DNA of 64,000 bases from positions 18,442-82,441 of the forward strand of contig CACEBC010000007.1 in assembly GCA_902557735.1 (NCBI GenBank), in the 5' to 3' direction. This document shows positions 17,868 to 26,612 of this stretch, in pieces. Under the pieces are notes generated by a model. The model was given only the letters and a program-made list of their open reading frames with translations, did not search any database and had not been told where the DNA came from. Each line of letters opens with the position of its first letter. The stretch's first letter is position 1. Origin of the DNA: Porticoccaceae bacterium (GTDB lineage Bacteria > Pseudomonadota > Gammaproteobacteria > Pseudomonadales > Porticoccaceae). Both the position numbers and the translations under genes were made by a program.

Positions 17868-19766
17868 TTAACCTAAGGTGTTTCCTTTCTTTTCAATAAT
17901 TTCTTGTGTTTCCAACCACTCACTTTCCAAATCACTCATGGCTAACTTTGTTTGTGCTTGATCAGCGAGCAATATCTTCAACTTATCTTTATCATCCAAC
18001 TCATAAATACTAGGATCAGCCAACTGAAATTCAATGTCACTCAAAATATCATTTTTCTTTTCAATTTCAGATTCTAAAAACCTAATCTTTTTAAATAACG
18101 GGGCAAAGGATTTTCGCCGCTCTGCGGCTTCTTTTCTCGCAACCTTTTTGTTCGCGGGAATTTTCAATTTAGTTTCATTATTTTTATTGGACTTATTCGA
18201 CACATCCTTCAAATAATTTTGATAATCTGCCAAATTCCCGTCAAACTCTGATACATGACCCTCAGCGACCAAATAAAAATTATCAATCGTGCTGCGCATT
18301 AAATGACGATCATGTGAAATGAGCACGAGAGCTCCCTCAAAACTTTGCAAAGCGATGACCAAGGCATGCCGCATTTCAAGGTCGAGATGATTAGTCGGCT
18401 CATCCAGAAGCAGCAGATTCGGATTTTTCCAAACTAGACTAGCGAGAGCCAAGCGCGTCTTCTCTCCCCCGGAAAATTCTCGAATGGGCTCCAAAACACT
18501 CTCATTGTGGAAATTGAACCCTCCCAAAAAATTTCGTATTTCCTGATCTGAGGCATCGGGCGCACTGCGCTTTAAATGTTTTAGAGGACTTGTCTGTAGA
18601 TCCAACTCCTCGATTTGATTCTGCCCAAAGTAACCGATTGTCAAACCATTTCCCCATGCTAGCTCTCCGGATATTAAATCGAGCTTACCTGTCAAGGCCT
18701 TGATAAGAGTTGTTTTGCCGGCCCCATTGGGGCCTAACAAACCCACCCGGCTGCCGGATTTCAGTTCAAAGGTGACATTGGATAAAACCTTGTGTTTCCC
18801 ATAGCCAATAGCAGCTTTGTTAATGTTTATGAGCGAACTGAAAGCTTTTTTGGGCGCAGGAAACCTGAAATAGAAAGGCGAATTGAGATGAGCTACGGCA
18901 AAGTCTTGCATCCGACTAAGTTCCTTGATGCGACTCTGAGCTTGTCTTGCTTTGGAGGCTTTGTAACGAAAGCGGGCTACGAATGCCTCAATCTCTTTTT
19001 TCCGCTTTTCCTGCTTGACATAGTTTGCTCTTTGAAGCGAAATTCGCTCAGCTCGAGCAGACTCAAAAGCAGAATAATTGCCCTTATAGCTGACTAGCTT
19101 TGAACCTTCTACATGCAAAATCCTTTGGACCACATTGTCCATAAAATCTCGGTCATGAGAGATAATTAGTAAGGCACCTGAGTAGCCCTGCAACCAGTTC
19201 TCAAGCCATAAAATTGCATCTAGGTCTAAATGATTGGTAGGCTCATCCAGCATCAGCAAATCGGAGGGTCGCATTAGCGCCTGAGCCAAATTTAATCTCG
19301 ACCGCCAACCGCCCGAGAAACTCTTCAATGGACGTTTTATTTCGGATTGATGGAATCCTAAACCCTGCAGTAATTGCTCTGCACGATAATGCGCATTAAA
19401 TCCATTAATATCATCCATCCTTTCATACTCAACTACCAAACGCTCGTCGTCGCCTTCACCCGATGCTTTCTCGATTGCTAATTCAGTTTTGCGAAACTCA
19501 ATATCGCCATCTAAAACATAATCTAGAGCGGACCTAGAGGATGCAACGCACTCCTGAGCCATATGAGAGATTCGCCAATTTTGAGGAATGCTGAAATCTC
19601 CGCTATCCGGCAATATTTCGCCTAAAAGCAAGCTAAAGAGGCTGGATTTACCACATCCATTTACACCCGTAATTCCAGTCCGATGACCCGGGTGAATTGT
19701 GAGGTCTGCTTGATCGAGAAGTAATTTCTTGCCTCGATGCAACTGAATATTTGTAAAAGAAATCAT
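17868..19766 (-). CDS. yheS: ABC-F family ATPase (YheS/Uup-like)
   Basis: 632 aa, the length of YheS (about 637). Two ABC ATPase domains lie in one chain without membrane segments: Walker A GVNGCGKSS (about residues 34-42) and GPNGAGKTT (about 346-354), and signature motifs FSGGWRSRLN and FSGGEKTRLA. Walker B LLMLDEPTNHLD and LLLLDEPTNHLD are seen in each half. A Lys/Glu-rich, probably coiled-coil C-terminal arm (about 540-630) follows. ABC-F proteins act on the ribosome as translation factors rather than as transporters. It is transcribed alone, with intergenic DNA on both sides. Confidence 0.92.
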   Translation of the reverse strand: MISFTNIQLHRGKKLLLDQADLTIHPGHRTGITGVNGCGKSSLFSLLLGEILPDSGDFSIPQNWRISHMAQECVASSRSALDYVLDGDIEFRKTELAIEKASGEGDDERLVVEYERMDDINGFNAHYRAEQLLQGLGFHQSEIKRPLKSFSGGWRSRLNLAQALMRPSDLLMLDEPTNHLDLDAILWLENWLQGYSGALLIISHDRDFMDNVVQRILHVEGSKLVSYKGNYSAFESARAERISLQRANYVKQEKRKKEIEAFVARFRYKASKARQAQSRIKELSRMQDFAVAHLNSPFYFRFPAPKKAFSSLININKAAIGYGKHKVLSNVTFELKSGSRVGLLGPNGAGKTTLIKALTGKLDLISGELAWGNGLTIGYFGQNQIEELDLQTSPLKHLKRSAPDASDQEIRNFLGGFNFHNESVLEPIREFSGGEKTRLALASLVWKNPNLLLLDEPTNHLDLEMRHALVIALQSFEGALVLISHDRHLMRSTIDNFYLVAEGHVSEFDGNLADYQNYLKDVSNKSNKNNETKLKIPANKKVARKEAAERRKSFAPLFKKIRFLESEIEKKNDILSDIEFQLADPSIYELDDKDKLKILLADQAQTKLAMSDLESEWLETQEIIEKKGNTLG

Positions 19767-20067
19767 TTATATTTTTGATTTTGGTTTGGCCCACGGGTCT
19801 ATCAGCATTCAAAATTTTATTACAGGCGACTCATTAGTCCATAAAACTATGGTCTGAAATAATTCAGCTAGCTTAGCAGAGAAACCTCAGCAATAACTTT
19901 TTGAGAGCTAATCACACTAGAAATCTACCTTTGCGATGATTAAAACAAAAATCTTTTGGCATGCCCAGATTCCCACCTTACATGACATTCGATTAAAGTA
20001 GTCTGCATGCAAGACTTGCATGATATCGACCACGGTCGGGACTCCACTGATGGGCCGTCACACTCTA
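19767..20067. other. Intergenic region between ABC-F and MFS genes
   Basis: About 300 nt between two minus-strand genes. It should hold the promoter of the ABC-F gene and the end of the MFS transcript. I see no ORF of note, no strong hairpin with a T run and no repeat. Confidence 0.5.
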
Positions 20068-21258
20068 TCAGGATGGAATCACATCTGGCATTTTACCTAG
20101 AACAACTTCATTTCCTGGACTAGGTGAGGATGGAATATTGAGAGCAAGTGATAAACTTACTGCCGCCATAGCGGCTCCTGTTAAAAATACTGCCGCAGGA
20201 GACATCAACCAAATAAAACCAAATAGCACAGGGATTACTACCGCCGCAATGTGGTTAATGGTGAATGCCACACCTGCGGTAGAAGCCATATCGGCTGGGT
20301 CAGCAATTTTCTGAAAGTAAGTTTTAATCGCTATTGCTAGCGAAAAAAACAGATGATCAAGAATGTACAATACTGCCGCCCAGGAGGCATCGTTCACAAA
20401 AGCGTACGCCGTAAATACACACATTAGCCCACAATACTCGAAAGTCAGTGCACGCCGCTCGCCAATACGACCGATAAGAGCGCCGATTCGACTGGCGAAT
20501 GCCCAATTAAATACATGATTAATGAGGTAAAGAGCTGCGATATCGCTAACAGAATAATCAAATTTTTCCACCATCAGAAATCCAGCGAAAACTACGAAGA
20601 TCTGTCGCCTGGCACCCCCCATGAAAGTGAGAGCATAATAGAGCCAATAGCGTTTTCGCAGGACTAGGTTCTTTCGTTGAACTATTGTGGATTCAAATCG
20701 AGGAAAGACTGTCCATGTCCAGACAGTCAAAATTAAACACAGACCACCACCTATGATGTAAATCGACGAATAGCTGAGATCAAAATAGCCCTGAAATAAC
20801 CAAAGGAAACTGTAGACAATCAACGAAGCCATGGATCCCGCAGCAATTAGTTGCCCCAACACCTTAGGTGCTTCCTCAATACTCAACCATTGTAATGAGA
20901 TCGATTGCTTGACTGTTTCAAAGTAGTGAAAACCCACAGACATCACGAAAGTAGTGAGGTACAAGCCTACCGCGCTAGGAAAGTATCCCACGACAGCAAC
21001 CCCTATACCCAGCATTGCTAGAGATAGATATGCGAACACTTGCTCTTTGATCAGCATCAGCACAAATACAGCAGTAAACGCAAGGAAACCCGGGATCTCT
21101 CGTATACTTTGCAATATGCCGATCTCGACACCAGTGAATCCTGCTTTGTCAATCACGAAGTTGTTAAGCAGGGCCATCCAGGTGGCGAAAGCGATCGTCA
21201 TCGCGACCGTCATTACAAGCAGCAAATTTTTTGGGGTTTTCCAGGACAGATTTTTCAT
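20068..21258 (-). CDS. Major facilitator superfamily transporter
   Basis: 396 aa, almost entirely hydrophobic, with about 12 predicted membrane segments and short loops. The central cytoplasmic loop (about residues 190-205, VQRKNLVLRKRYWLYY) is basic as expected between the two six-helix halves. A good SD-like GAGG lies 9 nt before the ATG. It is divergent from deaD; the intergenic 269 nt serves both. There are no linked catabolic genes to tell the substrate. The cytoplasmic C-terminal tail (about 20 residues) is polar. Confidence 0.85.
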   Translation of the reverse strand: MKNLSWKTPKNLLLVMTVAMTIAFATWMALLNNFVIDKAGFTGVEIGILQSIREIPGFLAFTAVFVLMLIKEQVFAYLSLAMLGIGVAVVGYFPSAVGLYLTTFVMSVGFHYFETVKQSISLQWLSIEEAPKVLGQLIAAGSMASLIVYSFLWLFQGYFDLSYSSIYIIGGGLCLILTVWTWTVFPRFESTIVQRKNLVLRKRYWLYYALTFMGGARRQIFVVFAGFLMVEKFDYSVSDIAALYLINHVFNWAFASRIGALIGRIGERRALTFEYCGLMCVFTAYAFVNDASWAAVLYILDHLFFSLAIAIKTYFQKIADPADMASTAGVAFTINHIAAVVIPVLFGFIWLMSPAAVFLTGAAMAAVSLSLALNIPSSPSPGNEVVLGKMPDVIPS

Positions 21259-21472
21259 GTTTTGTGCCTCATGTGGAAAATATCTGAGGTGGAACAGCTT
21301 CTGGCTGTGCGACTCTATACTAGGCGGTTCCTAAGCTCAATCATAATAGACAATAATTGGAGCCTATCCCGAACTGATCCCAGTTTTCTTTACGATGAAT
21401 ACGACTCTTTAAAAAGCGCTTTTCCACGAATTTAAATTCTTGAAGCGGCTATAAATCTTTACCGACCAGGCG

Positions 21473-21478
21473 TATACT
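21473..21478 (+). promoter_or_regulatory. Candidate -10 element for deaD
   Basis: TATACT lies about 50 nt before the deaD ATG, in a GC-flanked context. No convincing -35 box at a 16-18 nt distance was found, so this is only a suggestion. Confidence 0.3.
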
Positions 21479-21527
21479 CCGCGGGCCACTCCAACAACGA
21501 TAAGGCCCCATAACTACAGGCAAGAAT

Positions 21528-23354
21528 ATGTTGTCCGATGACTTCCCTTCTTTAGGTCTTTCCCCCGCCGTTCTGAAGGCTGTTAAACAGCTTGGTTATG
21601 AGCAACCATCACCAATCCAGGCACAGAGTATTCCTATCCTGCTTCAAAAAAAAAATCTTTTGGGTATGGCGCAAACGGGCACCGGAAAAACGGCAGCGTT
21701 CGCTCTTCCATTCCTTAGTCAAATTGACAAAAAACAGAAAAGCCTTCAAATTCTTGTGCTCACACCCACCAGAGAACTGGCCATTCAAGTAGCCGAAGCT
21801 TTCCAAACCTATGCGAGGCATATAAATGAATTTCGTGTTCTGCCGATATACGGCGGCACTAATATTAGCGACCAGTTGCGTGGCCTCAAACGCGGAGTTC
21901 ATGTCGTCGTAGGCACTCCTGGCAGGATACTCGACCACTTACGTCGACAGAGCCTCGACCTCAGTACAATCAAAGGACTGATTCTCGATGAGGCAGACGA
22001 AATGTTGCGAATGGGCTTTATTGAGGATGTCGAAACCATTCTTTCCCAGACGCCAGCTCAGTGCCAACGAGCACTGTTTTCCGCCACGATGCCAAATAAA
22101 ATTCGGAACATCTCCAAAAAGTACCTCGGGGACGCGGAACACATTAGTATCAAAAGCACAACAAAAACCGTTAAACAGGTTGACCAAAAATATATAACGG
22201 TCAAAAGTCATCAAAAAATGGATACCCTCACCCGAGTTTTGGAAGCTGAAACATTCGATGGAATGATAATTTTCGTTCGCACTAAATCATCCACACTTGA
22301 TATCTCGGAACGGCTTGAGGCGCGAGGCTTCTGTTCAGCTGCCATGAATGGGGATCTAAGTCAGGCATTGCGAGAGCGAACCATAACTCGTTTAAAGAAA
22401 GGCAAAATAGATATAGTCGTGGCCACCGATGTGGCGGCTCGAGGTCTAGACGTTGAGCGCATCAGCCATGTGATTAACTTTGATATCCCGTATGACAACG
22501 AATCCTATATTCACCGCATCGGTCGGACGGGTCGAGCGGGTCGTCAAGGCAAAGCAATATTATTCATCACACCCAAAGAAACTCGATTGCTGCGTTCCAT
22601 CGAGAAGTCAATACGGCAATCCATTTCGCCACTTACCATGCCGACTAGTCAGCAGGTCAGCGCTCATCGCATCAGACAGTTTACTGATCAATTAATGAAC
22701 ACGCTAGACTCACCCCGTTTGGATAAGTTTCGCGACTTAATTACCAAGTTTGCGTCTAAAAATGAGCTCGACTTAGCCGATATAGCCGCAGCATTAGCCT
22801 ATGAAAATCAAAAGGACCGCCCACTATTTCCTAAATTAGACAGCATCATCGCGCTAAGCGAGAAAGATCAAAAGCCGGTAAAAAATAAATTGGGCAACCG
22901 CAAAATCACCAAGCGAAAAGAACGTGTAAAATCTAGCGCGCCGAGTGCTAAAGAAAAGGATTCCGCAATCCACATGGTGACCTACCGACTTGAATTAGGC
23001 CAAAAAGATAGCATCAAGGCCTCCCATATTACGAGCGCTATTATGACGGAAGCTGGAATCACCAGCCGCCACATTGGCGAAATCAAAATTTACAACAACT
23101 TCAGCACCATCGATCTTCCAGGAGGTATGCCCAATGCACTGCTAAAGCATTTGAAAAAGGCAAAGCTTTTTGCGAAACCCATGCGTTTGAGCATTTATAA
23201 CCCTAAGTCGCGCAGCAATGATAGCGCGTTGACGAACAGCAAGCTTCATGCCAGGAAAAAAAACCTGAAGGCCAAACACAGCAAAGATAGAAATCGAATT
23301 AAATTAAAAACGACAAAATTGGCTGCAAACAAAAGGTTAAGTTCGGGCAATTAA
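21528..23354 (+). CDS. deaD: DEAD-box ATP-dependent RNA helicase (DeaD/CsdA)
   Basis: 608 aa. All core motifs are present: the Q motif region GYEQPSPIQAQSIP, Walker A AQTGTGKT (48-55), PTRELAIQV, TPGR, DEADEML, SAT, then VATDVAARGLD and HRIGRTGRAG in the second RecA domain (about 215-370). The C-terminus carries a DbpA-like RNA-binding domain (RLELGQKDSIKASHI to about residue 560) and a very basic Lys-rich tail. It unwinds RNA structures in ribosome assembly and mRNA turnover, commonly at low temperature. It is monocistronic and divergent from the MFS gene. A weak SD (AGGCAAG) precedes the ATG. Confidence 0.93.
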   Translation: MLSDDFPSLGLSPAVLKAVKQLGYEQPSPIQAQSIPILLQKKNLLGMAQTGTGKTAAFALPFLSQIDKKQKSLQILVLTPTRELAIQVAEAFQTYARHINEFRVLPIYGGTNISDQLRGLKRGVHVVVGTPGRILDHLRRQSLDLSTIKGLILDEADEMLRMGFIEDVETILSQTPAQCQRALFSATMPNKIRNISKKYLGDAEHISIKSTTKTVKQVDQKYITVKSHQKMDTLTRVLEAETFDGMIIFVRTKSSTLDISERLEARGFCSAAMNGDLSQALRERTITRLKKGKIDIVVATDVAARGLDVERISHVINFDIPYDNESYIHRIGRTGRAGRQGKAILFITPKETRLLRSIEKSIRQSISPLTMPTSQQVSAHRIRQFTDQLMNTLDSPRLDKFRDLITKFASKNELDLADIAAALAYENQKDRPLFPKLDSIIALSEKDQKPVKNKLGNRKITKRKERVKSSAPSAKEKDSAIHMVTYRLELGQKDSIKASHITSAIMTEAGITSRHIGEIKIYNNFSTIDLPGGMPNALLKHLKKAKLFAKPMRLSIYNPKSRSNDSALTNSKLHARKKNLKAKHSKDRNRIKLKTTKLAANKRLSSGN

Positions 23355-23424
23355 GACCATAAAATTTGTTGCATCTCTTTTTCTAATTTATCCGTTATTT
23401 TACCGGTGGCGACCGCAACTATAA

Positions 23425-24906
23425 CTATCCTTTGAGCGATGATTTGGTTACTTTACCCATTGCATTGCGAGGAAGACTATCCAACACCTTTATTCGCTTG
23501 GGTATTTTATAGGAAGACATTTTATCAATGCACCAATTCTTGAGATCGACGTATTCGAGTTGTGTTCCAGCTCGCAAACACACACAGGCGACTACAACCT
23601 CTCCCCATGTGTCGTCAGGAAGACCGATTACCGCGACCTCAACGATGTTCTCATGGGTAAGGAGAACACCTTCTATCTCTAGCGCGGATAACTTGTACCC
23701 ACCCGATTTAATAATATCGATTGATGACCGTCCCATTATTCGGAAGTAGCCATCCTCTATGACCGCAATATCACCAGAGCAAAACCAACCATCTTTAAAC
23801 GCCTCTTGCGTCGCTTTTGGATTATTCCAATATTCCTTGAACAAATTATCGCCTTTCATACGAATTTCACCGGGTATTTTTTCCGCCGTGACGGGCATAT
23901 CATTTTCGTCAAACAATCCCACTGTGACTCCCGGAAGGGCCTGGCCGACAAATCCAGCACGCCTTTCTCCAACATAGCAATTAGATATGGCCATTCCTAC
24001 CTCTGTCATCCCATAACGTTCCAGAAGAATCTGCCCGGTTTTCCCTTTCCATTGATTAAAAACATTGACAGGACAAGCTGCAGACCCCGAAACATTTAAC
24101 CGCATTCGCCCAAAACCATCTCCAATTGCTTGCGCCAAATCGATATTTTGGTTTTCCAAATGTTCTATCAGCTTTACATAAATTGTGGGTACAGCCATGA
24201 ATAAGCTGAAGGTATCTGATATCACCTTAGAGCAGATGTTCTCCAAATCAAGTTTTGGCATCATATGCACTGTAGCCCCCGACCAAAGTGCGCAGCAAAG
24301 TACGTTGATAATGCCGTGCACATGGTGTAGCGGGAGAAATAAGGGAATCACGTCCTCAACCGACCATCTCCATGCATCAAGCAAAGTTAAAATTTGGGCT
24401 CTTATTGCTTTATGGGTTGTCAGCACTCCTTTTGGTTTGCTTGTGGTACCACTGGTAAAAAGGATCAGGGCCGAGCGCTCTTGACAAAGACTGGGCAACT
24501 CATTGCATCTCTCAGCCAACACATCATCAACAGTGAGCAGTTGAATGCCCAACTCTCCGCAAAGCCGATAAAGTTTGCCGTGGTCTTCATAGTTGGCAAT
24601 TAATCGAGTTACACCAATACTGCTGAGGTAGTGATGAAGTTCGTCTTCTGCAGACGCAATATTGAGTGGCACTGCAATTCCTCCTGCGCGCCAAATGCCA
24701 ATGAGGACAGTTACATAATCTTGGCTTGCGGGAATCAGGAAGGCTACCCGCTCCTCTTGGATATCCCGTTTGTTTCCAAGGATTCCCGCAGCGAATAGAT
24801 TTATTCGAGCGTCTACTCTGTGGTACGTGTGAGCGCCAGTGGAGTCCACTATAGCAATTTTTTTATTATTTTGAGCAATTTTGGGGAAAGCATTTTGAAT
24901 CATCAT
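23425..24906 (-). CDS. Acyl-CoA synthetase (AMP-forming; malonyl-CoA synthetase/ACSF3-like)
   Basis: 493 aa ANL-superfamily enzyme: carboxylate plus ATP gives an acyl-adenylate, then the CoA thioester. The P-loop-like motif LFTSGTTSKPKGVLTTHKA lies near residues 148-166; further on are LERYGMTEVGMA, GWFCSGDIAVIEDGYFRIMGR and the C-terminal catalytic Lys region NAMGKVTK. The compact length, and MAVPTIYVKLIEHLE with the surrounding residues, resemble malonyl-CoA synthetases (MatB/ACSF3), but other small or branched acids are possible. It stands alone, between convergent deaD and the csaA gene. Confidence 0.82.
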   Translation of the reverse strand: MMIQNAFPKIAQNNKKIAIVDSTGAHTYHRVDARINLFAAGILGNKRDIQEERVAFLIPASQDYVTVLIGIWRAGGIAVPLNIASAEDELHHYLSSIGVTRLIANYEDHGKLYRLCGELGIQLLTVDDVLAERCNELPSLCQERSALILFTSGTTSKPKGVLTTHKAIRAQILTLLDAWRWSVEDVIPLFLPLHHVHGIINVLCCALWSGATVHMMPKLDLENICSKVISDTFSLFMAVPTIYVKLIEHLENQNIDLAQAIGDGFGRMRLNVSGSAACPVNVFNQWKGKTGQILLERYGMTEVGMAISNCYVGERRAGFVGQALPGVTVGLFDENDMPVTAEKIPGEIRMKGDNLFKEYWNNPKATQEAFKDGWFCSGDIAVIEDGYFRIMGRSSIDIIKSGGYKLSALEIEGVLLTHENIVEVAVIGLPDDTWGEVVVACVCLRAGTQLEYVDLKNWCIDKMSSYKIPKRIKVLDSLPRNAMGKVTKSSLKG

Positions 24907-25089
24907 TGGTACTCTGCACCGCAGCCAATTAAGTAGGACAAGTCGAGTTTATTTTCAAGCATAATCATTCCTTGAACAACTGGTTTTTCTATGATTCTAA
25001 TGCTCTTAGCAAACTCAGCCAATCTAAAGTTGAACAGGCAACTTTATAGGAGGCTTTTTCTGAAAAAGTATTGAATGCCAGTCTTTTAC

Positions 25090-25437
25090 CTAGGCCATAC
25101 GCGACCCATTTAAAGCCAGCTTATCTGGCACGGCAAGAATAATACCCCCATCATCCTGCACAAACCCCGTCACCAAACACTCAGACATAAAGGGGCCGAT
25201 CTGCTTTTTGGGGAAGTTAATCACTGCAACAATCTGTTTTCCGATTAATGTTTTGGGCTCATAATGATCTGTGATTTGCGCGGAGGATTTTTTTATTCCA
25301 ATTTTGGCGCCAAAGTCGATCCTCAGTTTAATAGCCGGTTTAATGGCTTCCTCGAAAAACTCCGCATCGACCACTGTTCCGACCCGCAAATCAACGCGTT
25401 CAAATTCTTTCCAACTAAGATTGTTCCGGTCTGTCAT
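25090..25437 (-). CDS. csaA: tRNA-binding-domain protein CsaA
   Basis: 115 aa, the usual CsaA length (about 110). It is one tRNA-binding OB-fold with the family pattern FERVDLRVGTVVDAEFFEEA, LRIDFGAKIGIKKSSAQIT and VINFPKKQIGPFMSECLVTG. CsaA forms dimers and has been described as an export-linked chaperone in other bacteria; its role here is inferred by homology. It is preceded on the same strand by the interrupted hydrolase gene, with about 100 nt between. Confidence 0.92.
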   Translation of the reverse strand: MTDRNNLSWKEFERVDLRVGTVVDAEFFEEAIKPAIKLRIDFGAKIGIKKSSAQITDHYEPKTLIGKQIVAVINFPKKQIGPFMSECLVTGFVQDDGGIILAVPDKLALNGSRMA

Positions 25438-25541
25438 TTTATAATCACCTGCGATTTAAAGAGACAATATGCCAGCAGCTATTATGAGCCTTACAGGCTA
25501 CAAAGCCGATCCCTTTTTACTTGGGAAGCCCATGGATTGAT

Positions 25542-26459
25542 TCAGTGTTTTTTGTCATGAATAAATGTCCGATGATGGGTCAGCGCATCTTGAGGAACCT
25601 CAATATGAGGGTAATGACCAACCGCCGACAGTTCAACACAGTAGTCGAGTCGGCAGTGCAATTCTTTGTATCTAGAAACCATATGGCTCCCAGAAACGGG
25701 GTCCGCTGAGCCGTTAATAAGCGCGAGCGGAATACTGGACTTTTACAACGCAGACAACCAGCGCTCTCGGTGCTTTATACGATCATGCATGTAAGTAATC
25801 AAATTATGAAAACTATGTTTGCCATTATTGTAGTTAATTAGCCACCAGAAATCCTTTAATTGTTGCTCAGAGGGCTTAGTATTTTTGCCGAATACCGAGC
25901 TGAAGCTGCGGCAGAATTGAGAATAACCATTAAGATAATTGAGCCATCTCCCTATGGGACTCAGCAAAAGTTTCTGAATAGTGAGCGCGCGATGCGTCTC
26001 TGGCAATAGTCCGCCATTTAAGAAACAACAAGACAGCCACTTGCCAGCGCCCGTCCCCTCTAGTTGACGCGCTAGAAGCTCTTGAGCAACCGTGTCCCCA
26101 TAGTCGTGGGCTAATACGTGAAATTTCTCAAGCCCTTTTGAAATTACTAATGCCTCTACAACGTCGGCTTGACCATGGATGCTATATTTATGATTATTGG
26201 GTTTGTCAGAAAAGCCAAAACCCAGCATATCCAGCGCGATAACCCGACAACGGTCTGCTAGTCCTCCCCATAAAGGCCGCCAATCCCAACATGACGTGGG
26301 AAAGCCATGGAGTAGTAAAACAGTGGATGAATTCGGATGAAAAGAACTACCTTCGCCGCTGTCAACACAGAAAATTTGATGGCCCAGTAGCGAGCTATAT
26401 TCGCCCCGTAAACGCCAAAGTTCCAATTCGAAACGGGGTTTTGCTAGGGCTGATATCAT
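25542..26459 (-). pseudogene. MEST-like alpha/beta-hydrolase interrupted by an in-frame TAA
   Basis: The intact reading frame is 26459 to 25743 (238 aa). It has the hydrolase start LLLHGFPTSCWDWRP and the nucleophile elbow LAHDYGDTVAQELL (Asp119 as nucleophile, as in haloalkane-dehalogenase/MEST-type hydrolases). It stops at TAA (25743-25745) after RERWLSAL. Reading on in the same frame gives 66 more codons, with SIPLALINGSADPVSGSH (the acidic residue of the triad) and VGHYPHIEVP (the His) before TGA at 25542. Both missing triad residues are therefore downstream of the stop, and full length would be about 305 aa. This is one nonsense mutation in an otherwise intact gene; alternatives are a base error or readthrough. 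Confidence 0.88.
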
Positions 26460-26612
26460 AGTGTTTTTCCATCGGGTTTCTTATATTCGCGCAAGACGAT
26501 CTGAGTGTTTATTTACTATCTTGAGTCAAAATGAGCTTGATGCAATACTGAGCTAGGCATATATTTCTCTACCGAGCTGACATATTAAGGCAGAACAAAC
26601 AAGAGCAATGCC

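Noticed and set aside
25743..25745. Stop-codon recoding or alternative genetic code for the hydrolase
   Set aside because: TAA ends other genes here normally and no recoding element is evident; a simple mutation is more likely.
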